A stretch of 64,000 nucleotides of DNA from SZUA-309 sp965230005 (GTDB taxonomy: Bacteria > Pseudomonadota > Gammaproteobacteria > Pseudomonadales > Azotimanducaceae), in contig OZ245934.1 of the NCBI GenBank assembly GCA_965230005.1, positions 2,418,001 through 2,482,000 of the forward strand. Direction: 5' to 3'. Positions 42,757 through 51,771 of this stretch are shown in pieces; position 1 is the first letter of the stretch; every line of letters begins with the position of its first letter. The position numbers and the translations under genes are program-made. A model generated the notes under the pieces. It saw nothing but the letters and a program-made list of their open reading frames with translations. It was not told where the DNA came from and made no database searches.

Positions 42757-43832
42757 GTTCCAGCACCCGCGCGCTCCTCGCCGTTGCCGCCATCGTCGTG
42801 ATCGCCGCGGGCCTCAAGGCCGCCCAGGACGTTGTGGTACCCATGCTGCTCGCGGCCTTCATCGCAACCATCGCAGCCCCGCCGGTCTTCTGGCTGGAGC
42901 AGCGTCGGGTGCCGGCCGGACTTGCCATTGGCGGGGTGATGATTGCCATCGTCGGTGCGCTCACGGGCATCGCCGCCCTGCTGCTGCAATCAGGAGGCGC
43001 TTTCCGGGAGCGCATGCCCTTCTACCAGGATCGGGTCACGGAGCTCATCGGTGAAGCCGCCAGCTGGCTCTCCGGCATTGGTCTGGACTTCAATCGCGAT
43101 CTGGCCGTGAACTTTCTGAACCCGGGCATGGCCCTCGATCTTGCCGGCGATCTGCTGCGCAGCCTCGGCGGCGTTATGAGCGACGGCTTCTTCATTCTGC
43201 TGACGGTGATTTTCATCCTTGCGGAAGCCTCGAGCTTTCCCAGAAAGCTCGCTCAGGTGCTGAAAGATCCAGAACGTGATCTCCCTTACTTCACCCTCTT
43301 CGGCCGCAACGTCAATCGCTACATTGCCATCAAGACGTCCACGAGCATGGCCACCGGGGTGCTGGTGAGCCTCTCGCTCATGGTGATCGACGTCGACTTC
43401 CCCGTGCTCTGGGGGCTCCTCGCCTTTCTCCTGAACTACGTGCCGAACATCGGCTCCATCATCGCCGCCGTGCCGGCGGTGCTCCTGGCGCTGATTCAAC
43501 TCGGCCCCGCCGCCGCCCTGGCAACGACCGGCGTCTATCTCGCGATCAACATCATCATGGGCAACGTCGTCGAGCCACGGTTCATGGGTAAGGGTCTCGG
43601 ACTCTCGACGCTCGTGGTATTCATGTCCCTGGTGGTCTGGGGCTGGCTCCTCGGTCCTGTCGGTATGTTCCTGTCCGTGCCGCTGACCATGACCGCGAAG
43701 ATCGCCCTGCAGGCCAACCCCGGCACCGCCTGGATCGCACTGCTGCTCTCCCCCGCCGACGCTGTCGCCCCTGTGCCTCCAGGAGGGCCCGAGCCGGCCG
43801 CTGACGTTGACGAGCAGCGAGCCGAAGCCTGA
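42753..43832 (+). CDS. AI-2E transporter family (PerM/TqsA-like) membrane protein
   Basis: A 359-aa polytopic protein with two N-terminal TMs, a soluble stretch, and a C-terminal membrane part. That part contains the family hallmarks NYVPNIGSIIAAVPAVLLAL and AINIIMGNVVEPRFMGKGLGLS. The family includes TqsA (AI-2 export) and Na+/H+ antiporter-like members, so the substrate is open. ATG 42753 overlaps the nitrilase stop. The C-terminal 30 residues are Pro/Ala/Glu-rich and cytosolic. Confidence 0.92.
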   Translation: MSSSTRALLAVAAIVVIAAGLKAAQDVVVPMLLAAFIATIAAPPVFWLEQRRVPAGLAIGGVMIAIVGALTGIAALLLQSGGAFRERMPFYQDRVTELIGEAASWLSGIGLDFNRDLAVNFLNPGMALDLAGDLLRSLGGVMSDGFFILLTVIFILAEASSFPRKLAQVLKDPERDLPYFTLFGRNVNRYIAIKTSTSMATGVLVSLSLMVIDVDFPVLWGLLAFLLNYVPNIGSIIAAVPAVLLALIQLGPAAALATTGVYLAINIIMGNVVEPRFMGKGLGLSTLVVFMSLVVWGWLLGPVGMFLSVPLTMTAKIALQANPGTAWIALLLSPADAVAPVPPGGPEPAADVDEQRAEA

Positions 43833-43842
43833 CTATCGCGCC

Positions 43843-44931
43843 ATGACTTTCGAGCGCGACAACATCCGCCGCATGCACGGCTACGAGTGGGGCGAGCAGC
43901 CCGACTCTGAACAGGTTCTCAAACTGAACACCAACGAGAATCCCTATCCCCCCGCACCGGCAGTGGCCGAGGCGCTCGCCAGCTTTCAGGTGGACAGTCT
44001 GCGTCGCTATCCGCAGCCGACGGCAGAGGGGTTACGGCAGCGCCTGGCGGCCATGCACGACCTCGCGCCGGAACAGATCGTCATCACCCACGGCGGTGAC
44101 GAAGCTCTGCGCCTGGCCTTTACCACCTTCGTAGAACCCGGCAGCGCCTTCGGCATGCTCGAGCCGAGTTATTCGCTCTACCCGGTGCTCTCGGACATTC
44201 AGGGCTCGCAGGTCAAGTCTCTGGCGCTGGACGAAGCCTGGGACCTGCCTCGGGATTTCGCCCACGAGATGAACGAAGCCGGAGCAAACCTCACCTGCGT
44301 GGTGAATCCTCACGCACCCTCCGGCACGCTGCTCGACGCGGACCGTATCGGCCGGCTTGCCAACGATCTGAACGGCGTCCTGCTGGTCGACGAGGCCTAC
44401 GTGGATTTTGTCGACCCGGCGCTGCGCCACGATCTCGTCCGCCTCGTAGACGCTTTCGACAATCTGCTGCTGCTGCGCACCTTTTCGAAGGGCTACAGCC
44501 TCGCGGGTCTGCGCCTCGGCTATCTCATCGGCGCGCCGGGCCTCATCGACCCGATCGTCAGGAAAACGCGCGACAGCTACAACATCGATGGGATCAGTCA
44601 GGCCCTCGGGGAAGCCGCCGTCGAAGCCCGGGCCTATGCCGAAGAAACCTGGGCTCAGGTGCGGGCCGCCCGTCGCACGCTGCGCGATGCCCTCGTGGAT
44701 CTGGGCTTCCGGGTGGGCATTTCGCAGACGAACTTTCTGCTGGCGGAAGTGCCGCTGGATTTTCCGCTGACCGCCGAGGAAATCTACGAAGGGCTCAAGA
44801 ACGAAGACATTCTCGTCCGCTTTTTCTCCAACCCGATCCTCGAGGACAAACTGCGCATCACCGTCGGCGCGGAAGCGCAGAACCTGCGACTCACGAACGC
44901 TCTGGCCCGACTCATCGGCAAACTGTGGTGA
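43843..44931 (+). CDS. hisC: Histidinol-phosphate aminotransferase
   Basis: PLP-dependent enzyme of histidine biosynthesis, 362 aa from ATG 43843. Visible motifs are LKLNTNENPYPPAP near the N-terminus, YPQPTAEGLRQRLA, the LLVDEAYVDF aspartate and the Schiff-base lysine in RTFSKGYSLAGLRLGY. A TTG at 43807 would add 12 residues and overlap the permease gene; the ATG lies 10 nt after its stop and fits HisC lengths. No other his genes are adjacent, so this is a detached hisC. It is coupled to the cupin gene. Confidence 0.92.
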   Translation: MTFERDNIRRMHGYEWGEQPDSEQVLKLNTNENPYPPAPAVAEALASFQVDSLRRYPQPTAEGLRQRLAAMHDLAPEQIVITHGGDEALRLAFTTFVEPGSAFGMLEPSYSLYPVLSDIQGSQVKSLALDEAWDLPRDFAHEMNEAGANLTCVVNPHAPSGTLLDADRIGRLANDLNGVLLVDEAYVDFVDPALRHDLVRLVDAFDNLLLLRTFSKGYSLAGLRLGYLIGAPGLIDPIVRKTRDSYNIDGISQALGEAAVEARAYAEETWAQVRAARRTLRDALVDLGFRVGISQTNFLLAEVPLDFPLTAEEIYEGLKNEDILVRFFSNPILEDKLRITVGAEAQNLRLTNALARLIGKLW

Positions 44932-45383
44932 AGTATCTGCCCCGGGCCACCATCGAGGCGCTACCGGAGCGGGCCCACCAGCACCAGTTCAACGACAATG
45001 CGATCCGCCTGACGCGCACCCTCGGCACCCTGCTCGATCTGAAGGGCCTGGGCGTGCATCTCGTGCGTCTCGCACCGGGCAGGGACAGTACTCAGTTCCA
45101 CTACCACGATGCCGACGAAGAGTTCGTCTACATCCTCGAAGGGAAAGGTCTGGCGCACATCGGCGATGCCATCTTCCACGTTGGTCCCGGCGACTTCATG
45201 GGCTTTCCCAGTCCCTCACCGGCCCACGCGCTGCACAACGACGGCAGCGAAGATCTGGTCTACCTCATGGGTGGCGAGAAGAATCCCTCCGACGTCGTTC
45301 ACTACCCCCGGATCCGGCGCAGCATGATCAAGGCCCACGGACGGCGGAGCTGGGTGGACTGGTCGGATCTCACGGAGCTTTAG
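44928..45383 (+). CDS. Cupin-domain protein
   Basis: A 151-aa single-domain cupin. Metal-binding motif 1 is HYHDADEEFVYILEG (about 59-73) and motif 2 is VGPGDFMGFPSPSPAHALHND. It may be an isomerase, dioxygenase or regulator; the family is too wide to choose. GTG 44928 overlaps the hisC stop (GTGA); a GTG one codon earlier is also possible. The end of the protein (HGRRSWVDWSDL) is not part of the cupin barrel. Confidence 0.87.
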   Translation: MKYLPRATIEALPERAHQHQFNDNAIRLTRTLGTLLDLKGLGVHLVRLAPGRDSTQFHYHDADEEFVYILEGKGLAHIGDAIFHVGPGDFMGFPSPSPAHALHNDGSEDLVYLMGGEKNPSDVVHYPRIRRSMIKAHGRRSWVDWSDLTEL

Positions 45384-45392
45384 AGGTCCGGC

Positions 45393-46181
45393 GTGTTTCC
45401 GCTGTCGGATGACAATCCACGCTCGCGCCTGCCCTTTGCGACAGTCGCCCTCATTGCCGTCAACGTGCTCGTCTGGGTGTTCGTGCAGGGCCTCGGCAGT
45501 CCCGTTGCGCTCGGCAAGTCGCTGTGCCTTTATGGCCTCATACCCGGCGATCTGCTCGGCCTGGTGGCTCCCGGCACCCGCATGCCGCTGTCGGAAACCC
45601 TCGTCTGCGTGCTCGACGGCGACGGCAGCCCCACGTCGCTCATCAGCTCCATGTTCATGCACGGCGGCTGGTTCCACATCATCGGCAACTGCTGGTTCCT
45701 CTGGGTGTTCGGCGACAACGTCGAAGACGTCATGGGCCCCGTGCGTTTCGTCATTTTCTATCTGCTCTGCGGGCTTGCCGCCGCAGGTGCTCAGATCGCC
45801 ACGGACCTTTCGAGCACGATCCCCATGGTCGGCGCCTCCGGCGCCATCGGCGGCGTCATGGGCGCCTACGCTCTGCTGTTCCCGAGAGCCCGCGTGAACA
45901 CGCTGATTTTTCTCGGTTTCTTTATCACCACCATCTCCGTGCCGGCCGTGTTCATGCTCGGCTACTGGTTTCTCCTGCAGCTCCTCGGGGGCCTGCCCGC
46001 CCTGGGGTCGAGTAAGGGCGGCGTGGCCTTCTGGGCACACATCGGCGGTTTCCTGGCGGGTCTCGTGCTGATCGGCGCCTTCGCCCGGTCAGACTATCTG
46101 GCCCCCTACCGCCGCGTTCGCGGCGCGTTCGCCCGGAAGCCGCCGCGTCGCAGGCCACGAGACGACGGCCGCTGGTTCTGA
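45393..46181 (+). CDS. Rhomboid-family intramembrane serine protease
   Basis: A 262-aa polytopic protease. The catalytic dyad is S149 (VGASGAIGGVMGAY) and H216 (FWAHIGGFLAG); N99 in HIIGNCWFLW is the conserved asparagine. The topology is six or seven TMs with an arginine-rich C-terminal tail. It is larger than E. coli GlpG in its L1 loop (about 45-85), where extra cysteines occur (C45, C72). GTG start at 45393, 9 nt after the cupin gene. Confidence 0.92.
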   Translation: MFPLSDDNPRSRLPFATVALIAVNVLVWVFVQGLGSPVALGKSLCLYGLIPGDLLGLVAPGTRMPLSETLVCVLDGDGSPTSLISSMFMHGGWFHIIGNCWFLWVFGDNVEDVMGPVRFVIFYLLCGLAAAGAQIATDLSSTIPMVGASGAIGGVMGAYALLFPRARVNTLIFLGFFITTISVPAVFMLGYWFLLQLLGGLPALGSSKGGVAFWAHIGGFLAGLVLIGAFARSDYLAPYRRVRGAFARKPPRRRPRDDGRWF

Positions 46182-46331
46182 AAGCCAACTGACCGGAGCT
46201 GTCTGCCACCTCAGCCAGGCGCAGGCCCATCACCGGAATTGCCAATCACTGGAGCTTCGGCGACCCTGTGCAGCCCCAGGCACATTTATCCCGCCGTTTT
46301 CCGGCACTGCCCCGTCAAGAGGAGCCACCCA

Positions 46332-47237
46332 ATGACTCAACTCCCTGCCATCAGCCTCGCTGCGGTGCCAGGCCGCCGCAAAGCCATCCTCGACGTCGCA
46401 AAAGCCGTGGAAGCCCGCGGTTTTCCCGGCATCTACGGCCCGAGCCTGTCGGACAACCTCGCCCTCTGCGAAGCGATCGCCCTGGTCACGGAACGGGTGG
46501 AAATCGGCACCAGCATCACGCCGATCTACACGCGGAACGTCAACGACTTCGCCCAGACTGCCGGCTTCATCCATGAGGTGTCCGGCGGCCGTTTCCGCTT
46601 CGGCATCGGCGTCAGCCACGAACCGGCCATGAAGCGCATCGGCGTCAGTCAGGGCAAGCCGCTCGCCGACATGCGGAAGTTCGTCGAGGATCTGAAGGCC
46701 GTTCCCCGGGCGGGGGAGATGCCGCCGCTCGTGCTGGCGACACTCAGGGATCGGATGATTCGCCTGGCCGAAGAGATCGGCGACGGCATGGTGTTCGCCA
46801 ATGGCGCCCGCTCGCACATGAGTCATTCCCTCGCTCAGCTCTCCGATGGCGCCCGCACCGGCGGGGAGTTCTTCATCGGCAATATGATCCCGACGACGAT
46901 TTCCGACGACGAGGAAGCGGCGAAGGCCGTCAATCGGCGGACTCTGACCGGCTACGCGGCCCTGCCGAACTACCGGAACTACTGGAAGGAAGCCGGCTAC
47001 GAAGAAGAGATGAATGCCGTGGAAACCGCCCTCGCCGCGGGCGACATGGACGCGGTCACTGCGGCTCTGTCCGACCGCTGGCTTGCTGACACGACCTTGT
47101 TCGGCAGCGCCGCTAAAGTGCGGGAAGGCATCGAAGCCTGGTTCGACGCCGGTATCAGTACGCCGATCATCGTGCCATCGGCCGTGCAGGGAGGGCAGAT
47201 GAAGGCTATCGAAGAATTCTTCGCGATTTGGGACTGA
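46332..47237 (+). CDS. LLM-class flavin-dependent oxidoreductase
   Basis: A 301-aa luciferase-like TIM-barrel protein (ISLAAVPGRRKAILDVAKAV; EIGTSITPIYTRNVNDFAQTAGFIHEV region; RFRFGIGVSHEPAMKRIG). It could use F420 or FMN; the similarity to F420-dependent family members is only by eye. ATG 46332 follows AGAGGAG. Upstream, the 150-nt gap to the rhomboid gene suggests its own promoter. Downstream lies a strong dyad and a DUF6356 gene. Confidence 0.87.
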   Translation: MTQLPAISLAAVPGRRKAILDVAKAVEARGFPGIYGPSLSDNLALCEAIALVTERVEIGTSITPIYTRNVNDFAQTAGFIHEVSGGRFRFGIGVSHEPAMKRIGVSQGKPLADMRKFVEDLKAVPRAGEMPPLVLATLRDRMIRLAEEIGDGMVFANGARSHMSHSLAQLSDGARTGGEFFIGNMIPTTISDDEEAAKAVNRRTLTGYAALPNYRNYWKEAGYEEEMNAVETALAAGDMDAVTAALSDRWLADTTLFGSAAKVREGIEAWFDAGISTPIIVPSAVQGGQMKAIEEFFAIWD

Positions 47238-47242
47238 AGGGC

Positions 47243-47285
47243 AAAAAAATCTCAGATATGAGGCAATTTGCCAAATATTTGAGAT
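47243..47285 (-). terminator. 37-nt dyad with T-tract on the minus strand
   Basis: The segment 47249-47285 is symmetric about 47267. The inner arms are GGCAA/TTGCC (47262-47272), the outer arms ATCTCA (47249-47254) and TGAGAT (47280-47285), with 15 of 18 positions paired plus one G-T. On the minus strand it runs directly into TTTTTTT (47249-47243), the form of an intrinsic terminator for leftward transcription. It could instead be an operator. Confidence 0.55.
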
Positions 47286-47314
47286 AAATCTCGTAGCAGG
47301 CTGAAATAGTATGT

Positions 47315-47336
47315 CTCGGTGATACGACACACCGAG
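47315..47336 (+). promoter_or_regulatory. Leader hairpin before the DUF6356 gene
   Basis: CTCGGTG (47315-47321) and CACCGAG (47330-47336) form a perfect 7-bp stem with an 8-nt loop, ending 10 nt before ATG 47347. It would sequester the region just upstream of the start, and no Shine-Dalgarno is evident between. Function not assignable. Confidence 0.4.
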
Positions 47337-47346
47337 GCATCCCCCA

Positions 47347-47580
47347 ATGCTGCACAAGCTTTTCCTGGCACACCCGCGCGAGATCGGCGAAAGCTACGGC
47401 GAACATGCCGGCCACGCCCTCTACATCGGACTGAAGATGATCGGCGCCGGCCTGGCGTGCGTGATCCACGCCGCCCTTCCGGGACTTTTCGTCCGCACGG
47501 CAACGGCGACCGTAGAGGACATTCAGGATCTGATGGTACGGCGCACCGACGCCGCGGAAGAGCAAGCCCACACCATCTGA
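47347..47580 (+). CDS. DUF6356 family small protein
   Basis: A 77-aa protein starting MLHKLFLAHPREIGESYGEH with a single hydrophobic span (ALYIGLKMIGAGLACVIHAALPGLF) and a polar C-terminus. The HPRxxGExYxEH box and the LACxxHAxxPxLxVRT stretch fit the DUF6356 pattern, known from many alpha- and gammaproteobacteria without assigned function. It stands alone, between an LLM gene and a convergent MBL lipoprotein gene, with unusual AT-rich leader structure. Confidence 0.82.
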   Translation: MLHKLFLAHPREIGESYGEHAGHALYIGLKMIGAGLACVIHAALPGLFVRTATATVEDIQDLMVRRTDAAEEQAHTI

Positions 47581-47599
47581 CAGGGTCCCTGCCAGCGCC

Positions 47600-48682
47600 T
47601 CAAGGCGCGGCCTCCGCAGCGGCAACGATGATCGAGAAGTTTTCGAAGAAGTACTGACGGTTGCCGTCGGTCACCGTGCCCCGGAGCTCTCCCGAGGCGA
47701 CGCGTTCGAACGCTTCCGCCATGCGGATCAGATACTCACTTCCGACGAGCCCCTGGTTGTGGCCGGGGAGCAGGTGCTCGACGACGGGGGCGAGCGCTGC
47801 AAGCCGCTGCGCAGACCAGCGGTAAGCCTCGAAGTCCGCACCCGGGATGTGGGTATAGAGCGGCGCCGGATAGAAAGTATCGCCGGTGAACAGCAACCGC
47901 CGCTCGCGCTCGAGGAGACAGAGGGCGTCAGGCGCATGCCCTGGCGTCATGAGCACCTCCAGCACTCGACCGCCAAGGTCGATGCGGGTGCCGTCACCGA
48001 CGAACTCATCGATCTCATAGGCCGCCGTCGCGTAGGCCGACTTGTCAAACCCTTCCGGGAGCGGTTTCCAGATCCAGCCATCGCTGACCGCCTCCCGGAC
48101 CACTTCATGGTCCAGGCCCGCCATACGTTCCCGGGTGTAGGGCGTATCAGGACCATAGATGAACTCGAACTGATGATTGCTGCCGATGTGATCGTAGTGG
48201 CTGTGTGAATTGAGCAGCACGACGGGCAGCTCGGTGAGCGACCGAACGGTGGCGGCCATGTTGCCTATGCCCAGGCCGCTGTCGAAAAGCAGTGCCCGCT
48301 CCTCGCCGACGATCAGATAAGAGATGACTTCCTCGAACTGGCCCGGCTCATAGATCGCGAAGACCTCCGGAAGCACCCGATACACCTCGAACCAGCCGCT
48401 GCCGTCGTCGATTCGTTCGAAAACGCCCCACTCCGGGCGCGGCAGCGCATCCCACCAGTTGTCTTTGTCCGCGCCGCGGTTCGCCACGCCCTCTTCCACG
48501 GCGCCGGCCTCGGGCGCTGTCGAAGCCGCCAAATCAGCCTCGTCATCACCGGCACCACAGCCCGAAAGGCTGAGGACCAACGGCAGGAGCAGACCGGCAA
48601 TGGGTCTTCTGGCGACGCGGCGCAGACGGGCCAGAATCAGCAGCAGGTGAGCGCTCGATAATCGCGAACCAAAACGGTGCAA
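47600..48682 (-). CDS. MBL-fold metallohydrolase, predicted lipoprotein
   Basis: A 360-aa beta-lactamase-fold hydrolase. The N-terminus has an Arg-rich start, a hydrophobic stretch and LSLSGC (lipid cysteine C42), so it should sit in the envelope facing the periplasm. The metal motif HSHYDH is at 160-165, the following His in MTPGHAPD, the bridging Asp in FTGDTF and the last His in LLPGHNQ. The 17 residues before the signal core are long; an internal start is possible. It is divergent from the molybdenum hydroxylase operon (81-nt gap), hinting at a related periplasmic substrate. Confidence 0.9.
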   Translation of the reverse strand: MHRFGSRLSSAHLLLILARLRRVARRPIAGLLLPLVLSLSGCGAGDDEADLAASTAPEAGAVEEGVANRGADKDNWWDALPRPEWGVFERIDDGSGWFEVYRVLPEVFAIYEPGQFEEVISYLIVGEERALLFDSGLGIGNMAATVRSLTELPVVLLNSHSHYDHIGSNHQFEFIYGPDTPYTRERMAGLDHEVVREAVSDGWIWKPLPEGFDKSAYATAAYEIDEFVGDGTRIDLGGRVLEVLMTPGHAPDALCLLERERRLLFTGDTFYPAPLYTHIPGADFEAYRWSAQRLAALAPVVEHLLPGHNQGLVGSEYLIRMAEAFERVASGELRGTVTDGNRQYFFENFSIIVAAAEAAP

Positions 48683-48763
48683 GGGGCGTTTCCTGTTGTC
48701 GAACCGGGCGCCACTTTAACAGCCGAATCGAAGGTGTAGAATGCTTCGCGGGGGTACGAAGCT

Positions 48764-49369
48764 GTGACAACCAATCTTTCCCGACGACGCTTTATCAAAA
48801 GCGTCATTGCCTCGAGTGCCGCAGGAGCGACCAGTACCGCCTGGTATTCGGCCTCTGCGGAAGACCGGCCAGCCGGCGCCGTTGAACGTCTTGTTACGCT
48901 GAACGTCAACGGACGGAAGCGGCCCGTCGATGTTCTGCCACAGGAAACGCTGGCGCATACGCTCCGCTACAAACTCGGGCTCACGGGCACGAAGCTCGGC
49001 TGCAATCGCGGCGAGTGCGGTGCCTGCACGGTGCTGGTCGACAACGTCACCCACTACGCCTGCTCGATGCTCACGCACAGCGTCCGCGGTCGCGCGGTCA
49101 CCACCGTGGAGGGACTGCAGGACAGCTCCGGCGCCCTGCATCCGGTGCAGCAGGCATTCATCGATGAGCTGGCACCACAGTGCGGCTACTGCACCCCAGG
49201 GCAGGTCGTCGCTGCCGTTGCCCTGCTCCGGGAAAACCCGAACCCGACCCGACAGGAGGCCCGGGAAGCCCTGGCCGGCAACCTCTGTCGCTGTGGCGCC
49301 TACGACCACTACCTGAACGGCGTGCTCACGGCCGCCAAGCGGATGCGCAGCATGGGACAGATCGCATGA
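48764..49369 (+). CDS. Molybdenum hydroxylase 2Fe-2S subunit with Tat signal (PaoA-like)
   Basis: A 201-aa small subunit of a xanthine-oxidase-family enzyme. It starts with a twin-arginine signal (SRRRFIK, 6-12; hydrophobic stretch to about 30). Cluster II ligands are C80, C85, C88 and C100 (CNRGECGACTVL), and cluster I ligands are C140, C143, C175 and C177 (CGYCTPG; CRCGAYDH). Such Tat-tagged subunits carry the assembled cofactor-loaded complex into the periplasm, as for E. coli PaoABC. GTG start at 48764; a TAGAAT at 48737 may be the -10. Overlaps the Mo subunit by ATGA. Confidence 0.93.
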   Translation: MTTNLSRRRFIKSVIASSAAGATSTAWYSASAEDRPAGAVERLVTLNVNGRKRPVDVLPQETLAHTLRYKLGLTGTKLGCNRGECGACTVLVDNVTHYACSMLTHSVRGRAVTTVEGLQDSSGALHPVQQAFIDELAPQCGYCTPGQVVAAVALLRENPNPTRQEAREALAGNLCRCGAYDHYLNGVLTAAKRMRSMGQIA

Positions 49370-51762
49370 GCTATATGCATATCGGCAAGGACTTCACGCC
49401 ACCGGACATTCACGGCAAGGTCACGGGTAAAGCCAGGTACGCCGAAGACTACGCGGTAGACGGCATGGTCTACGCCCGGCTCTACACATCGCCCATGCCC
49501 CACGCCCGAGTCAAACACATCGACGCCGACGCCGCCCTGGCCATGGAGGGCGTCATCGGCATCCTCACGGCGGACGACGTCTACCCGACGGAAGCGCCGG
49601 CTCCGGCCGTGCTCACGAACGAGCCCGTTTACGTGGGCGATCCCATTCTCGCCGTGGCCGCCGTAGACGAAAAAACGGCCGAAGACGCCCTGAAGCAGAT
49701 CCGGGTCGAGCTGGAACCGCTGCCCTTCGTCGTCGATCCCATCGACAGCCTTAGTCCGAAAGGCGCGAGCGCGCGCCTGGAAGGCAACATCTACCCGCGG
49801 GAGATGCGTGAGCTGCACTGGTCCGGCACGGACGTCGAACGCTTTGTCAGCGGGCAGGAACCAACGGGCCCGGCACCCACAGAGTGGAGCTATGGCGACC
49901 TCGAAGCCGGCTTCGACAACGCGGAGCTGGTCCTCGAAGAGTCTTTCGTCACCACCGGCTATGCGCACATGTCCATGGAGCCGCGCTCCGTGCTCTCCTA
50001 CTGGCAGAATGGCAAGTGTCACGTTTACGGCTCCACGCAATCACAGAGCTTCGTGGTGCCCTTCCTCGCCCGCATGCTGGGCATCGAACAGAAAGACCTC
50101 GTTTACATCGCCGAATACTGCGGCGGAGGTTTCGGCTCGAAGATTGCCGCCTATCCGGTGCTGGCGCTCCCCGGCTACTTTTCCAGAAAGATCGGTCGCC
50201 CGGTGATGCTGCGTATCACGCGCGAAGAGGAGTACTACGTCGGCTCCGCCCGGGTGGGTTTTCAGGGCTGGATCAAGGCCGGCTTCACGAAAACCGGACG
50301 GGTGTCGGCCGTGGATCTCTACATCGTCCAGGACCTCGGCCCGAAGCAGGCCGGCGGCGATGCTTCCTCTGCCGGCGGCGCGGTCTCCATCCTTTATCAG
50401 CCGGATGCCATGCGCCTCCGGGATGTGCCCGTGCTGACCAACACCACCCCGCGGGGCCCTCAGCGGGGACCGGGTCAGAACCAGATCGCCGCCGTTTTCG
50501 AACCCATGATGGACAAAGCGGCGAAAACCCTGGGCCTCGATCCCCTGGAAATGCGCCGCCTGAACGCGCCGGACTCGAGCGCCACCCTGAACGCCAATCA
50601 GGGCCCGATCACCAGCGCCTACATGGAGGAGGCCCTGGTGAAAGGCGCCGAGCTCTTCAACTGGTCAGAGCGCATCAAGAAATCCGGACAGCGGAACGGC
50701 TCCAAGGTCACCGGCATCGGCGTTGGCCAGGGTTATCACTCAGCTGGCGCCAGCGGCTACGACGGACTCGTCCGACTCACGCCCGACGGCAAGCTGCATC
50801 TGCACAGCGGCGTCGGCAATCTGGGCACCTACTCCTACGTGTCGACGACGCGGGCCGCTGCGGAGCTGCTGAAGGTCAACTGGGACAATTGCGTGCTTCA
50901 CTACGGCAACACGGAGAAGCACCTGCCCTGGTCGAGCTATCAGGCCGGCAGCAACACGACCTTCACCCACACCCGGGCGAACCACGTTGCCGCCGAAGAC
51001 CTGCTGAACAAGATGAAGCGTATTGCTGCCGAAGCCCTCGGTGGCGATCCGGAGACCTACGACGTCGCTGACGAGCGCGTCTTCGATACGCGCAATGCCG
51101 CGCGGGGCCTGAGCTATGCCGAGGTCGCCGCTCGGGCCGTGGAACTGGGGGGCGAATACTCCGGCGAAAGTTATCCCGAAGACATCCACGAGGTGACTCA
51201 GCGTGCCGTTCAGGGGCTGGCGGGCAGCGGACTGATCGGGGTGGGCAAAGACAAGCTCCCGGTCCGCGGCACGGTCCCCGGCCTGACCGTCGGCTTTGCG
51301 GAAATCGAACTGGATCTGGAAACCGGCAAACACGAGATCGTCGACTTTCTCGCCGTTGCCGAATGCGGCACCGTCGTGCACCCCCTGGGCCTCGCGGGAC
51401 AGCTCCGCGGCGGCGCCGTCTGGGGCTTCGGCATGGCTTCTCTGGAGCGGCACGTTTACGACCCGCAGAACGGCCTGCCGGCCAACGTCGGCTACTACCA
51501 GACCAAACCGCCCAGCTACCTCGACGTGCCGGCTGCCATGGAGTGGACGGCCGTTGACATCGCCGATCCCGACAACCCCGTCGGTGCCCGGGGCGTCGGC
51601 GAACCTGCCATGGGCTCTGCTACCGCCGCGGTCATGTGCGCCCTCTCCGATGCGCTCGGCGGGCATCTGTTCAACCGAACGCCCGTCACGCCAGACCTCA
51701 TCGTCAACCACGTCTCCGGACAGGGCCAGTCCTTCGGGCCACTGGCCATCAACAGCTTCTAA
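49366..51762 (+). CDS. Molybdenum hydroxylase large subunit (molybdopterin-binding)
   Basis: A 798-aa xanthine dehydrogenase-family catalytic subunit. The Mo-cofactor motif GGGFGSK is at 253-259 and the catalytic glutamate is E746 in GARGVGEPAMG near the C-terminus. Substrates of the family are aldehydes and N-heterocycles; the pocket residues do not let me choose. It has no export signal of its own and would travel with the Tat-tagged FeS subunit. In PaoABC the order is small-medium-large, here it is small-large-medium. The cofactor-insertion chaperone (XdhC/PaoD type) is not in the window. Confidence 0.94.
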   Translation: MSYMHIGKDFTPPDIHGKVTGKARYAEDYAVDGMVYARLYTSPMPHARVKHIDADAALAMEGVIGILTADDVYPTEAPAPAVLTNEPVYVGDPILAVAAVDEKTAEDALKQIRVELEPLPFVVDPIDSLSPKGASARLEGNIYPREMRELHWSGTDVERFVSGQEPTGPAPTEWSYGDLEAGFDNAELVLEESFVTTGYAHMSMEPRSVLSYWQNGKCHVYGSTQSQSFVVPFLARMLGIEQKDLVYIAEYCGGGFGSKIAAYPVLALPGYFSRKIGRPVMLRITREEEYYVGSARVGFQGWIKAGFTKTGRVSAVDLYIVQDLGPKQAGGDASSAGGAVSILYQPDAMRLRDVPVLTNTTPRGPQRGPGQNQIAAVFEPMMDKAAKTLGLDPLEMRRLNAPDSSATLNANQGPITSAYMEEALVKGAELFNWSERIKKSGQRNGSKVTGIGVGQGYHSAGASGYDGLVRLTPDGKLHLHSGVGNLGTYSYVSTTRAAAELLKVNWDNCVLHYGNTEKHLPWSSYQAGSNTTFTHTRANHVAAEDLLNKMKRIAAEALGGDPETYDVADERVFDTRNAARGLSYAEVAARAVELGGEYSGESYPEDIHEVTQRAVQGLAGSGLIGVGKDKLPVRGTVPGLTVGFAEIELDLETGKHEIVDFLAVAECGTVVHPLGLAGQLRGGAVWGFGMASLERHVYDPQNGLPANVGYYQTKPPSYLDVPAAMEWTAVDIADPDNPVGARGVGEPAMGSATAAVMCALSDALGGHLFNRTPVTPDLIVNHVSGQGQSFGPLAINSF

Positions 51763-51771
51763 GGAGGGACC

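Noticed and set aside
47591..47610. Terminator GCGCC-TCAA-GGCGC at the end of the MBL gene
   Set aside because: Short 5-bp stem overlapping the stop codon with no T-tract on either strand.
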